A model generated the notes under the pieces. That model ran no database searches. It was not told the DNA's origin and worked only from the letters and a program-made list of their open reading frames with translations. A DNA stretch of 64,000 nt, taken from positions 248,001 to 312,000 of the forward strand of contig NZ_LMAH01000001.1 of assembly GCF_001507335.1 (NCBI RefSeq), read 5' to 3'. Positions 17,624 through 26,829 of the stretch are shown here, one piece after another (within the stretch, counting starts at the first letter, position 1; every line of letters begins with the position of its first letter). The position numbers and the translations under genes are program-made. This DNA comes from Chryseobacterium sp. JAH. GTDB lineage: Bacteria; Bacteroidota; Bacteroidia; Flavobacteriales; Weeksellaceae.

Positions 17624-18229
17624 ATGATAGCGGTCATCACCGGTGATATTATAAATTCGCAGCATGCAGACACTGAAGTTTGGATTACCAAACTAAAAAA
17701 TCTTCTTGAAAAGTGGGGAAGTGCTCCACAAACATGGGAAATCTACAGAGGAGACGAGTTTCAGTTTAAATGTGATATCGATGACGTATTCTGGCGTTTC
17801 CTAGCCATTAAATCTCTTATTAGAAGTCAGGAAAATTTAGACGTAAGAATTGCGATCGGTATCGGTCAGGAAAACTTCTCATCCGAAAAAGTCACAGAAT
17901 CAAATGGTACAGCTTACGTATACTCAGGAAGATTATTAAATGACTTAAAGAGTGACGGCCATACTGTTTCTATCAAAACATCCAATGATTCTTTAGACAG
18001 AGATCTCAATATTTTACTTAAATGGGCTTCAAAAGATTTTGACAGCTGGACGATGGCGACTTCTGAAATCATTCATGAAATGATTATGAACAATGATATT
18101 ACACAGGAAGATCTTGCAAAGAAATTTGCCATATCACAATCATCGGTAAGTCAAAGATTAAAGCGCGCTAACTACGAATTGATCGTAGAAACCAATCAAT
18201 ATTTTAGAAAGAAAATCTCAGAACTCTAA
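17624..18229 (+). CDS. SatD family protein with C-terminal helix-turn-helix
   Basis: 201 residues. The N-terminal part (MIAVITGDIINSQH, EIYRGDEFQFKCD, RIAIGIGQ) matches the SatD family, named from a streptococcal acid-tolerance locus. The C-terminus (about 155-195) holds a predicted HTH: ITQEDLAKKFAISQSSVSQRL. The GDxxxS and RGDEF segments resemble nucleotidyl-cyclase-fold elements, but no activity is known. Pairs with the next gene after one base, an arrangement seen for this family. The protein may autoregulate through the three upstream palindromes. Confidence 0.75.
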   Translation: MIAVITGDIINSQHADTEVWITKLKNLLEKWGSAPQTWEIYRGDEFQFKCDIDDVFWRFLAIKSLIRSQENLDVRIAIGIGQENFSSEKVTESNGTAYVYSGRLLNDLKSDGHTVSIKTSNDSLDRDLNILLKWASKDFDSWTMATSEIIHEMIMNNDITQEDLAKKFAISQSSVSQRLKRANYELIVETNQYFRKKISEL

Positions 18230-18230
18230 C

Positions 18231-18926
18231 ATGATCTTTATACAACTCATATTGGCACATTTACTCGGAGACTTTATTCTCCAGCCAAATGCTTGGGTTT
18301 CAGATAAAGAAAATAAAAAAATGAAGAGTAAATATCTGTACCTTCATGTTCTGATTCACACGGTTTTAAGTTTTATTTCACTTTGGAATCTTGAATTATG
18401 GTGGATTGCAGTATTGGTAGGAGTTTCACATTTGATCATAGATGCTGCAAAGCTTTATTTTCAGAATATAAAGACTAAAAAAAGATGGTTTTTCATCGAT
18501 CAGTTTTTACATATTGCGGTGATTGCTGGAGTTTCTTTTTATTTTGATGAGTTTAATTTTGACTTTTTAAAAGATCATAACTTCTTAAAAATAATAGTAG
18601 CCATAGTATTTTTATCATCTCCGTCATCAATTATTATTAAAACATTATTGTCTTCGTGGACACCCGCTCCCGAGACACAAACCAACATACAGACCGAATC
18701 TTTATCAAGTGCCGGAAAATATATAGGAATTTTAGAACGTTTAATGGTTTTTACTTTTATTATGGTAAATCATTGGGAAGGTGTAGGTTTTATGGTAGCA
18801 GCTAAATCTGTTTTCAGATTCAGTGATCTTGCGCAGGCAAAGCAGAGAAAACTCACAGAATATGTTCTTATAGGTACATTACTGAGCTTTGGAATTGCCG
18901 TTTTAACAGGAATTTTAATTAAATAA
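18231..18926 (+). CDS. DUF3307 family membrane protein
   Basis: 231 residues with about six hydrophobic helices and the DUF3307 N-terminus (LILAHLLGDFILQP, LHVLIHTVLSF, HLIIDAAKLYF). Conserved histidines and aspartates lie within the first helices, suggesting a membrane-embedded site, but function is unknown. It is translated one base after satD, so the two products probably act together. Confidence 0.75.
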   Translation: MIFIQLILAHLLGDFILQPNAWVSDKENKKMKSKYLYLHVLIHTVLSFISLWNLELWWIAVLVGVSHLIIDAAKLYFQNIKTKKRWFFIDQFLHIAVIAGVSFYFDEFNFDFLKDHNFLKIIVAIVFLSSPSSIIIKTLLSSWTPAPETQTNIQTESLSSAGKYIGILERLMVFTFIMVNHWEGVGFMVAAKSVFRFSDLAQAKQRKLTEYVLIGTLLSFGIAVLTGILIK

Positions 18927-18956
18927 TATAAATCTAACTAATAAGACATTTAGAAA

Positions 18957-19676
18957 ATGGAAAAGAAAGAAATGTTGTACGAAGGGAAAGCAAAACAAGT
19001 ATTTGCTACCGATAATCCTGATCAAGTAGTCGTTCGTTTCAAAGACGATGCTACAGCATTTAATGCTCAAAAAAGAGGATCGGTTGATTTGAAAGGTGAA
19101 ATGAACAATGCTATCACCACTCTTATTTTTGAATATTTAAATGAAAAAGGAATTAAAACTCATTTCATTAAACAATTGGACGAAAGAGAACAATTGGTAA
19201 AAAAAGTATCTATTATTCCTTTGGAAATGGTGGTAAGAAACTATTCTGCAGGAAGCATGGCTCAGAGATTAGGAGTTGAAGAAGGAATTAAATCTCCGGT
19301 GACTATCTTTGATATCTGCTACAAAAAAGACGAACTGGGAGATCCACTTATCAATGATCACCATGCCGTTTTCTTAGGTGCAGCTACCTATGAAGAGCTT
19401 GATGAAATGTATGAATTAACTTCAGATATCAACGAAATTTTGATCGATCTTTTCGACAAAATGAACATTATCTTGGTTGATTTCAAAATCGAATTAGGTA
19501 AAACTTCTGACGGTGAAATCATCTTAGCAGACGAAATTTCTCCTGATACTTGTAGACTTTGGGACAAAGACACCATGAAGAAGTTGGATAAAGACAGATT
19601 CAGAAGAGATCTTGGTGAAGTAACTGAAGCTTACGTAGAGATCTACAACAGACTGAAAACTTTGCTTAACAAGTAA
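18957..19676 (+). CDS. purC: SAICAR synthetase
   Basis: Phosphoribosylaminoimidazole-succinocarboxamide synthase (239 residues), which joins CAIR and aspartate with ATP in purine synthesis. Family motifs: [45 protein letters not shown] and [14 protein letters not shown]. The length fits the short bacterial form. purF follows on the same strand after an 84-base gap with a structured repeat. No terminator with a T run is seen between them. Confidence 0.97.
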   Translation: MEKKEMLYEGKAKQVFATDNPDQVVVRFKDDATAFNAQKRGSVDLKGEMNNAITTLIFEYLNEKGIKTHFIKQLDEREQLVKKVSIIPLEMVVRNYSAGSMAQRLGVEEGIKSPVTIFDICYKKDELGDPLINDHHAVFLGAATYEELDEMYELTSDINEILIDLFDKMNIILVDFKIELGKTSDGEIILADEISPDTCRLWDKDTMKKLDKDRFRRDLGEVTEAYVEIYNRLKTLLNK

Positions 19677-19682
19677 CATGCT

Positions 19683-19743
19683 GGGTGTTGGATGTTGGAT
19701 GTGTGATGATTTCCACCCAACACCCGACATCTGACATCCAACA
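19683..19743 (+). repeat. purC-purF intergenic repeat with two mutually exclusive hairpins
   Basis: TGTTGGATGT (19686-19695) pairs with ACATCCAACA (19734-19743) and extends inward to about 17 pairs with two wobbles. The overlapping GGGTGTTGG (19683-19691) pairs perfectly with CCAACACCC (19717-19725). The two structures share the left arm and cannot coexist. It may be a dispersed repeat or a switch between purC and purF. Confidence 0.5.
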
Positions 19744-19760
19744 AATTTAGAAAAATAGAA

Positions 19761-21260
19761 ATGAAAAGTTTAGACATTCATAAAAGTGAATATTTAAAAC
19801 AGTTTGAGACTCAAACCTACGGAAGAAATCTTTTCAGAACGCAGGAAGAAGAAAGACTAGACGCTCCCAACGAAGAGTGTGGTATCTTCGGAATGTATTC
19901 TGATAATGATCTCGATACGTTTTCTCTTTCACAGTTCGGGCTTTTTGCTTTGCAGCACAGAGGTCAGGAAGCTTGTGGTATTTCTGTTCTTAAAGAGGGA
20001 AAAATCACCAATATGAAAGATGAAGGTTTGGTTTTGGATGTTTATAAAGAGATTCAGGATCCTGAAACTTTTATGGGAAATTCTGCAATCGGCCACACCC
20101 GTTACACCACCGCAGGAGACAAAAAGAAATATAATTTTCAGCCATTTTTTGCTAAAAACGAATATGACCAGATTATACTTTCAATCGCTCATAACGGTAA
20201 CTTAACTAATGCGAGAGAACTGAAGACAGAATTGGAGGCTGAAGGCGTAGTTTTCAGAGCCACTTCAGATTCTGAGGTTATTTTAAGATTAATTCAAAAA
20301 AATCTTGATCTTGGCTTACGTGGGGCTATTAAAGCAACCATGGAAAAAATTGAAGGAGCATATTCCGTTGTCGGAATGACGAGAAATAAATTCTTTGCAT
20401 TCAGAGATTTCAACGGAATCAGACCTCTGGTTTTGGGTGCTGTTGACGAAAAAACATACGTTGTAGCTTCAGAATCTGTGGCATTAGACGCTGTTGGAGC
20501 TCAATATGTACGTGATATTCTTCCAGGAGAAATTATTTACACCAACGAAAACGAGCCTGGTAAACTAAACTCTTACATGGTGAATGAGGAAAGAGGAAAG
20601 CAGAGAATTTGTTCGTTTGAATACATTTACTTCGCTAGACCCGATTCTACATTAGAAAACATCAATGTATACGAAATCAGAGAAAAGTCCGGAGAAAAAA
20701 TCTGGGAACAGGCTCCTGTAGAAGCTGATATCGTAATTGGAGTTCCTGACTCAGGAGTTCCGGCAGCAATTGGCTTTTCAAAAGCATCTGGCATACCTTT
20801 CCGTCCGGTTTTGATTAAAAACAGATACATTGGCAGAAGTTTTATCGTACCGACTCAGGAAATGAGAGAAAGGGTTGTGAACCTTAAATTGAACCCGATT
20901 ATTTCTGAAATCAAGGGTAAAAGAGTTGTAATCATCGACGATTCTATCGTTCGTGGAACAACTTCTAAGAGATTGGTTAAGATTCTAAAAGAAGCGGGTG
21001 TTAAGGAAATTCACTTCAGAAGTGTTTCTCCGCCGATTATTGCACCATGTTACCTAGGAATTGATACTCCATCTAAAGACGATTTGATTTCTGCAAATAT
21101 GTCTACCGAAGAGTTGAGAGACTATTTGGGAGTAGATTCTTTAGAATTTTTGAGTACAGATAATCTTAAAGAGATTTTAGGTTCTTCAAACCACTGTTTT
21201 GGATGCTTCACAGAAGAATATCCTGTTGCAAAGGGAGAGGAGATAGAATTATTTAGTTAA
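19761..21260 (+). CDS. purF: Amidophosphoribosyltransferase
   Basis: 499 residues; catalyses the first committed purine step, PRPP plus glutamine to phosphoribosylamine. Class II glutaminase domain about 40-270, with nucleophile Cys40 (NEECGIFGMY) after a 39-residue propeptide that must be cleaved, then RHRGQEACG-like QHRGQEACGIS and SIAHNGNLTN. The PRTase domain carries VVIIDDSIVRGTTSKR (PRPP loop) and PDSGVPAAIGFS. Cysteines near the end (NHCFGCF) could contribute to an iron-sulfur cluster as in Bacillus PurF. Confidence 0.96.
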   Translation: MKSLDIHKSEYLKQFETQTYGRNLFRTQEEERLDAPNEECGIFGMYSDNDLDTFSLSQFGLFALQHRGQEACGISVLKEGKITNMKDEGLVLDVYKEIQDPETFMGNSAIGHTRYTTAGDKKKYNFQPFFAKNEYDQIILSIAHNGNLTNARELKTELEAEGVVFRATSDSEVILRLIQKNLDLGLRGAIKATMEKIEGAYSVVGMTRNKFFAFRDFNGIRPLVLGAVDEKTYVVASESVALDAVGAQYVRDILPGEIIYTNENEPGKLNSYMVNEERGKQRICSFEYIYFARPDSTLENINVYEIREKSGEKIWEQAPVEADIVIGVPDSGVPAAIGFSKASGIPFRPVLIKNRYIGRSFIVPTQEMRERVVNLKLNPIISEIKGKRVVIIDDSIVRGTTSKRLVKILKEAGVKEIHFRSVSPPIIAPCYLGIDTPSKDDLISANMSTEELRDYLGVDSLEFLSTDNLKEILGSSNHCFGCFTEEYPVAKGEEIELFS

Positions 21261-21276
21261 GATTCATTAAATAAAT

Positions 21277-21310
21277 AAAAGGTCAGACTTAATATTAAGT
21301 CTGACCTTTT
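21277..21310. terminator. Bidirectional terminator between purF and the porin-like gene
   Basis: Perfect 14-bp stem AAAAGGTCAGACTT / AAGTCTGACCTTTT with loop AATATT and T runs on both strands. It lies between convergent genes. Confidence 0.9.
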
Positions 21311-21336
21311 TTATTGAAATAAGATTGTTTAACTTT

Positions 21337-21999
21337 CTAGAATTTAAATGCTAAACCAACTGCAAAATTGTTATTTCTTATAGCATCAGAACCGTTTGGT
21401 CTGTCTTTAGCAACATCTGTAACACCCGCTGTATATCTAGCAGTCAAACCGATATTGTCTGTGAAATAGTAACCAGCACCTAAACCAATACCTAAATTGA
21501 ATGTGTTTAATTGATCTTTATAATCTCCTGTTGTATTTAAAGGATCATTGTTGCTTTCGTTTTTAAGTTTATTTTTAGCACTAACTAAAAATCCAAATTC
21601 CGGTCCCGCTTCAACATAAAGATTTGGAATAAAATTATATTGGAACATTAATGGAACTGCAACGTAATCCAAATGTCTCGCATAAGAAATTCTATCGTTT
21701 GTAATTGGAGCTCTGTAATCATATTTATCGCCATACTGTGTGTATATAACCTCTGGCTGGATGCTAAAAGACTCAGCTACTGGAATTGTTGCAAAAACAC
21801 CAGCGTTAAATCCTATTTTAGATCCTTGATCCTCCAATGCCCCATCATCTGATAATGATGAAACGTTCATACCTGCTTTGATACCAAATCTTACATCTGA
21901 TGAAGATGTCGATCTTGTGGTAGTTGTAGTAGTTGTCGTTGTCTGAGCGAATGCTAATGAACTTGCTGTAACCGCTAGTCCTAAAATTAACTTTTTCAT
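21337..21999 (-). CDS. Outer-membrane beta-barrel protein (PorT/OMP_b-brl_2 type)
   Basis: 220 residues. Signal peptide 1-19 (MKKLILGLAVTASSLAFAQ), then a threonine-run linker and an eight-strand-type barrel: FGIKAGMNVSSLS, GFNAGVFATIP, FSIQPEVIYTQYG, VPLMFQYNF, LYVEAGPEFGFL, LGIGLGAGYYF, and the C-terminal aromatic strand NNFAVGLAFKF. Outer membrane location is well supported; function (adhesion, small pore, structural) is unknown. The 251-base upstream gap is AT-rich with no consensus -7 box found. Confidence 0.85.
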   Translation of the reverse strand: MKKLILGLAVTASSLAFAQTTTTTTTTTRSTSSSDVRFGIKAGMNVSSLSDDGALEDQGSKIGFNAGVFATIPVAESFSIQPEVIYTQYGDKYDYRAPITNDRISYARHLDYVAVPLMFQYNFIPNLYVEAGPEFGFLVSAKNKLKNESNNDPLNTTGDYKDQLNTFNLGIGLGAGYYFTDNIGLTARYTAGVTDVAKDRPNGSDAIRNNNFAVGLAFKF

Positions 22000-22250
22000 A
22001 ACTTTAAATTTTTAATATTTACTATTTTCCTAATTTTAAATTTTACTGTCAAATTTTTTGAGTTTGACGTATGGTATCTTTCAAATTGTTTGCCAAAGAC
22101 AAAAAATATGACAAAAATCAGGTCGCAATAAATTAAATAAAAGCCAAATACGAATACAAAATACTAAATATCAGATAATTACAAAAACAAACATTTGTTT
22201 AAATAAACTAAAAATAAATGTGATTTTAAGCTGAAAATGAGCGCAGAATT

Positions 22251-23297
22251 TTAAAATCCGCTAAGTTTCTTATAAAAAAGTAGTGATTTTTGGATGTTTT
22301 CTGTGGTACATTGATGGTCAAAAACGCAAGAACCAATTCCTGACAGTAAAGAAAAATTGATTTTGCTTTCAATATTCTTTTTATCATTTAATAAAAGTTC
22401 GAAAATATCTTTATCTTCAAATTGACTTAGATCTACGAACGAATAATATTTTTGAATGTTTTCTATAATTACTTCAGAATCTTCTACAGTAATTAAACCC
22501 TCCAGATATGATAGATAAGTCTCGCAAATCATTCCGAGAGCTACAGCCTCACCGTGGAGAATAGGATTTTCTTTTGCAAGACATAAGCTTTCTATCGCAT
22601 GCCCGATTGTATGCCCAAAATTTAAAGTCTTTCTTATATTTTTTTCATGAAAATCTTTATCCACCACTTCCTGTTTAATATTCATCGAAATTTGAATGTG
22701 TGGAAGAATACCCTCAACATCTAATTTCTGAATCTGAATTAAATTTTCCCAATGAGCCTTGTCTGCAATCAAACCATGTTTCAGCATTTCGGCAAAGCCG
22801 CTTCGCAGTTCTTTATAAGGAAGCGTTTCTAAAAACTGAGGATACACAAGAATCTGCTCCGGAAAACTAAATGTCCCGACCATATTTTTATAATGCATCA
22901 GATCAATTCCTGTTTTTCCGCCAATAGAGGCATCACACATTGATAATAGAGTGGTTGGAATATTGATAAACTGAATTCCTCTTTTATAAGTAGAAGCTAT
23001 AAAACCACCCATATCAGTGATTACACCTCCTCCAAGATTGATAATCAAAGCCTTTCTATCGGCCTGCATCTCTGTTAAAATTTCCCACAATTGAGTAACG
23101 GTCTGAATATTTTTCATTTCTTCACCTGGCTCAACTTCCAAAATTTCAAAACTTATTTCTGTTTCCAAATTCCCCAACAGTACTGGAAGACAGTATTCAT
23201 GAGTGTTTTCATCGACAAGAATGAAAATTTTGCTGAATGTGTTTTCGGTAATAAAAGCATTGAGTTGAGAAAAATTGTGGTCTAAAAAAGTAATCAT
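22251..23297 (-). CDS. aroB: 3-dehydroquinate synthase
   Basis: NAD- and zinc-dependent enzyme of the shikimate pathway that cyclises DAHP to 3-dehydroquinate. Motifs: NLGGGVITDMGGFIAS (NAD loop), NIPTTLLSMCDASIGGKTG, ELRSGFAEMLKHG (zinc ligand Glu) and LNFGHTIGHAIE (zinc ligand His). The start at 23297 (MITFLDHNF) is preferred over an in-frame ATG 14 codons upstream, because the -7 box at 23337-23344 would otherwise overlap the coding region. Length is then 348 residues. Confidence 0.94.
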   Translation of the reverse strand: MITFLDHNFSQLNAFITENTFSKIFILVDENTHEYCLPVLLGNLETEISFEILEVEPGEEMKNIQTVTQLWEILTEMQADRKALIINLGGGVITDMGGFIASTYKRGIQFINIPTTLLSMCDASIGGKTGIDLMHYKNMVGTFSFPEQILVYPQFLETLPYKELRSGFAEMLKHGLIADKAHWENLIQIQKLDVEGILPHIQISMNIKQEVVDKDFHEKNIRKTLNFGHTIGHAIESLCLAKENPILHGEAVALGMICETYLSYLEGLITVEDSEVIIENIQKYYSFVDLSQFEDKDIFELLLNDKKNIESKINFSLLSGIGSCVFDHQCTTENIQKSLLFYKKLSGF

Positions 23298-23336
23298 TTT
23301 TTGATTTTTAATTAAAATATTAAGCAAACAATTGCA

Positions 23337-23344
23337 CAAAGTTA
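23337..23344 (-). promoter_or_regulatory. -7 promoter box of aroB
   Basis: Minus-strand TAACTTTG fits TANNTTTG; leader about 36 bases. Divergent from the rluB promoter 34 bases away. Confidence 0.5.
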
Positions 23345-23377
23345 TGATTCTTAATTTCTAACTCGTAACTAAATCAC

Positions 23378-23385
23378 TATCTTTG
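23378..23385 (+). promoter_or_regulatory. -7 promoter box of the pseudouridine synthase gene
   Basis: TATCTTTG fits TANNTTTG. Predicted start about 12 bases before the ATG at 23401, which argues against an upstream TTG start inside the box. Confidence 0.5.
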
Positions 23386-23400
23386 CAAAAATATTTAGAA

Positions 23401-24582
23401 ATGGGCAGAGACAATAATAATTCAGGAAGACCAAAAAAACCGAGATCTTCAACAAGAAATTCGGACAGTCCTCGCTCTCCTAAATCTGGAAATTCTTCAG
23501 ATTCAAAATCTTTTAAAAAGCCTTTCTCTAAAACTGGCGGAAGAAGTTTTGAGCCAAGAGATAGAGATACAGACAGCTCTACACCTTTTTCGAAACCTGA
23601 TTCTAGGAGATCTGATACTAGCTATGAGAGTCGAATGGAAAAAAAATACTCAAAAGTTGAAAAGGAACCATTTGTATCCAATAAAGGTGAAGAAAAAAAA
23701 TCTTTCGGATCAAAAAGGGGAGGTGTAAGAAGTACTAATACCAGAGATAAATACGAAAGAGGAAGCTTAAAATACGGAAGAAGACCTGGCAGCGAAACTG
23801 ACAGAGATGACGACAGAGCAAGATCTTTTGTACAAAAAAGAAGATTCAAAAAGGTTGAAAAAGACGTTCATAAAGATACGATTCGTCTTAACAAATATAT
23901 CGCAAACTCAGGAATTTGCAGCAGAAGAGAGGCAGATGACCTGATTATTCAGGGATTGGTAGAAGTTAATGGAAAGGTGGTAACCGAAATGGGATATCAA
24001 GTTGAAAAGACAGATAAAGTAGTTTTCGACGGACAGGGTATCACTCCGGAAAAACCAGTTTATGTACTTTTGAATAAACCTAAAGGATATATTTCTACAA
24101 CAAAAGATGACAAAGCAAGAAAAACCGTAATGGATTTGGTTGCTAATGCATCGCCATATCGTCTTTTCCCGGTAGGAAGATTAGACCGTTCTACAACGGG
24201 GGTTATCCTTTTGACCAATGATGGACACATGACTAAGAAATTAACGCATCCATCTTTTGATTCTAAAAAAATCTACCATGTAACTTTGGATAAGAAATTG
24301 ACCAATGAAGACATGAAACTGATTGCAGAAGGGATTCGTCTGGAAGAAGGTATTGCAGTTGTGGATCAAATTTCGTTTATAGAAGGGAAGCCGAGAAATG
24401 AAATTGGAATGGAAATCAGCATCGGCTGGAACCGTCTTATCAGAAGAATTTTCCAAAGATTAGGATACGAAGTTGAGGCATTAGACAGAGTAATGTTTGC
24501 CGGCATGACGAAGAAAAATATTAAAAGAGGACATTGGAGAATCCTTACAGATTTAGAAGTGAACAATTTGAAAATGCTTTAA
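23401..24582 (+). CDS. rluB: RluB/RsuA-family rRNA pseudouridine synthase with long basic disordered N-terminus
   Basis: 393 residues. Residues 1 to about 155 are low-complexity Ser/Arg/Lys/Asp (GRPKKPRSST, GGRSFEPRDRD), probably an RNA-binding arm. An S4 domain follows (IRLNKYIANSGICSRREAD) and then the pseudouridine synthase domain with PVGRLDRSTTGVIL, whose Asp (about residue 262) is the catalytic nucleophile. The specific rRNA site is inferred from the family (23S near 2605). Single gene with its own promoter and a strong terminator. Confidence 0.88.
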   Translation: MGRDNNNSGRPKKPRSSTRNSDSPRSPKSGNSSDSKSFKKPFSKTGGRSFEPRDRDTDSSTPFSKPDSRRSDTSYESRMEKKYSKVEKEPFVSNKGEEKKSFGSKRGGVRSTNTRDKYERGSLKYGRRPGSETDRDDDRARSFVQKRRFKKVEKDVHKDTIRLNKYIANSGICSRREADDLIIQGLVEVNGKVVTEMGYQVEKTDKVVFDGQGITPEKPVYVLLNKPKGYISTTKDDKARKTVMDLVANASPYRLFPVGRLDRSTTGVILLTNDGHMTKKLTHPSFDSKKIYHVTLDKKLTNEDMKLIAEGIRLEEGIAVVDQISFIEGKPRNEIGMEISIGWNRLIRRIFQRLGYEVEALDRVMFAGMTKKNIKRGHWRILTDLEVNNLKML

Positions 24583-24605
24583 AACAGAGGTTTTAAGTTT
24601 AAAAT

Positions 24606-24640
24606 AAAAAAGACGCAGAAAATAATTCTGCGTCTTTTTT
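24606..24640 (+). terminator. Terminator after the pseudouridine synthase gene
   Basis: Perfect 15-bp stem AAAAAAGACGCAGAA / TTCTGCGTCTTTTTT with a 5-base loop and a T run. Probably bidirectional with pncA. Confidence 0.9.
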
Positions 24641-24709
24641 GTGTAGTAAATTATCAGTTTAGTTGTGTCTAGAATTAACTTACCATTCATCACTCAAAAA
24701 CTTATATGC

Positions 24710-25315
24710 TTATCCTAAAACCGTTACCCCTTTTTGAATCATCTCAAAGATAGCATCTTTACCGTTATCTGGTTTTACATTGACTGCACGAGTGCCATTA
24801 AAATGAAGACATGTAACATAGCCATTTGCCACAGCATCCGTAGCTGTGAATTTCACACAGTAATCTAGTGCTAAACCTACAATTTCAACCAGCTGAATAT
24901 CATGGTATTTTAAGAAATCATCTAAACCTGTTTTCATAAAATGGTTATTGTCCTGAAAACCGCTGTAGGCATCAATTTCTGTATTCTTCCCTTTCTGAAC
25001 AATGTGAGTGACTTTTTCTCTGTTCAAATCTTGATGGAATTCTGCCCCGAAAGTTCCTTCCACACAGTGATCCGGCCACATAAACTGTGGAACGCCGTTT
25101 AAAATTATGCTTTCACCTATTTTTTTGGCATTGTTGCTAGCAAAACTTTTATGGTTCGAAGGATGCCAATCTTGTGTAAGAACTATTTGGTCATATTCAT
25201 TTTCTTCCATCAGAAGATTGATGTAGGGAATTATTTCGTTTGCTCCCGGAACAGCCAAAGCTCCGCCTTCACAAAAGTCATTCTGAACATCGACTATTAT
25301 AAGTGCTTTTTTCAT
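24710..25315 (-). CDS. pncA: Nicotinamidase / pyrazinamidase
   Basis: Cysteine hydrolase (201 residues) converting nicotinamide to nicotinate for NAD salvage. Catalytic Asp9 in IIVDVQNDF, the metal motif region DWHPSNHKSF, Lys in VQKGKNTEID and the nucleophile Cys in GLALDYCVKFTA are all present. Cytoplasmic. It is transcribed divergently from the DEAD-box helicase gene. Confidence 0.95.
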   Translation of the reverse strand: MKKALIIVDVQNDFCEGGALAVPGANEIIPYINLLMEENEYDQIVLTQDWHPSNHKSFASNNAKKIGESIILNGVPQFMWPDHCVEGTFGAEFHQDLNREKVTHIVQKGKNTEIDAYSGFQDNNHFMKTGLDDFLKYHDIQLVEIVGLALDYCVKFTATDAVANGYVTCLHFNGTRAVNVKPDNGKDAIFEMIQKGVTVLG

Positions 25316-25351
25316 ACGTATTATTATGATTGAATTTTTTACAATTTATTA

Positions 25352-25359
25352 CAAATATA
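25352..25359 (-). promoter_or_regulatory. -7 promoter box of pncA
   Basis: Minus-strand TATATTTG fits TANNTTTG; leader about 33 bases. Confidence 0.5.
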
Positions 25360-25471
25360 ATATTCAAAAAATTGTCCAAATTTTAAATATCGGACAAAAC
25401 GGCATTTTAAATATTCAGCGTGTTTGGGAGAGAATTTGAGTTTAAAATAGATTCTTCAATTCCCAATAGCT

Positions 25472-25479
25472 TATCTTTG
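25472..25479 (+). promoter_or_regulatory. -7 promoter box of the DEAD-box helicase gene
   Basis: TATCTTTG fits TANNTTTG; predicted start about 14 bases before the ATG. Confidence 0.5.
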
Positions 25480-25496
25480 CAGGAAATACGTATTAT

Positions 25497-26639
25497 ATGT
25501 CATTCGAGTCGTTAGGATTATCAAGCAATATTATTCATTCCGTTAAAAAGTTGGGCTACCTGAAACCATTTCCGATTCAGGTGCAGGCTATTCCTGTTAT
25601 TTTACAAGGAAAAGATTTGGTGGGAATTGCACAGACAGGTTCTGGGAAAACAGCTTGTTTTGTAATGCCTATTTTAGAGAAATTACAAAATGCAGAAGTT
25701 AAAAAAGACCGTAATGTTCAGGTTTTGATATTGGTACCTACAAGAGAATTGGCGATTCAGATTGATGAAGTTTTCAGAACCTTCACAGAAAATCTGAAGC
25801 GTGAGATTCGTACAATGGCAGTATATGGCGGAGTTTCTATCAATCCGCAGATGAAAGGATTATTTGGAGTTGAAGTTCTTATCGCGACGCCTGGTCGTCT
25901 TTTAGATTTGATCGACCATAACGCATTGAGTATTTCAGGAATTCAACATTTGGTAATCGATGAAGCCGATAAAATGTTTCAGCTAGGTTTCGGGGAAGAG
26001 ATGGATAAACTTTTGGGAATGATGCCTGTAATGAAGCAAACAACGTTATTCTCTGCAACTTTAGATGACAAGGTTTCTGAAATGAAGAAACGTATTTCAA
26101 TGAATCCCACATTGATTGAAATAAAAAAAGAAGAAGTTGAAATCGACCATATTGAGCAATTGGCCTATCATGTTGCTCCGGAAAACAAAGGGCCATTTTT
26201 GCGTTACTTGATTAAAGAAAAGAAAGTTGAAAAAGCCCTTATTTTTGTTTCATCTACAAAATCAGCAGATAATTTGGTTGAAAAGCTTAAGAAAAATAAA
26301 ATCAAAGCAGTCGCTATTCACAGTCAGAAATCGCAAGGTGCCCGCAGAAATAATTTAGAAGAATTTAAAGTAAATGGTGCTCAGATTTTGGTCGCAACAG
26401 ACTTAATTGGTCGTGGTATTCACATCGAATCTTTGCCTTGTGTGATTAATTACGAGTTGCCACGTTCGCCTTTAGATTATATTCACAGAATCGGTAGAAC
26501 GGGGCGTGCAGGAGAAAAAGGAACTGCCATCAATATTCTGACCAATGACGAATTACAGCATTTCAGAGTGATTCAGAAGAAGATGGGAAAGAAAGTAACT
26601 TTACAAAGAACTGAAGGTATTGATTTACATGGTTATTAA
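25497..26639 (+). CDS. DEAD-box ATP-dependent RNA helicase
   Basis: 380 residues with all core motifs: Q motif (FPIQVQAIP), I (AQTGSGKT), Ia (PTRELAIQ), II (VIDEADKMF), III (FSATL), V (ATDLIGRGIHIE) and VI (HRIGRTGRAG). There is almost no C-terminal extension, so it is a minimal RhlE/RhlB-like helicase for RNA remodelling, ribosome assembly or mRNA decay. Exact role not determinable. The GRGIHIE variant of the usual GRGIDI is notable. Monocistronic, with a hairpin terminator. Confidence 0.93.
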   Translation: MSFESLGLSSNIIHSVKKLGYLKPFPIQVQAIPVILQGKDLVGIAQTGSGKTACFVMPILEKLQNAEVKKDRNVQVLILVPTRELAIQIDEVFRTFTENLKREIRTMAVYGGVSINPQMKGLFGVEVLIATPGRLLDLIDHNALSISGIQHLVIDEADKMFQLGFGEEMDKLLGMMPVMKQTTLFSATLDDKVSEMKKRISMNPTLIEIKKEEVEIDHIEQLAYHVAPENKGPFLRYLIKEKKVEKALIFVSSTKSADNLVEKLKKNKIKAVAIHSQKSQGARRNNLEEFKVNGAQILVATDLIGRGIHIESLPCVINYELPRSPLDYIHRIGRTGRAGEKGTAINILTNDELQHFRVIQKKMGKKVTLQRTEGIDLHGY

Positions 26640-26661
26640 AACCTTCATTACGCTTTAATAT

Positions 26662-26697
26662 AAACTTCAATTTTGTAATAGATTGAAGTTTTTTTAT
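26662..26697 (+). terminator. Terminator after the DEAD-box helicase
   Basis: 10-bp stem AAACTTCAAT / ATTGAAGTTT (26662-26671 and 26682-26691) followed by a T run. Confidence 0.8.
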
Positions 26698-26829
26698 TCT
26701 TGATCTTCTCGGTAAAAAAAAATTAGATTTAAAGTTTTTTTCACATTTACATTCCGCAATTATTGATATTTTTACGAAAAACTTATCAGAGTAAATTGCT
26801 GGAAATTTAGAGTTAAACAAATCATTATT

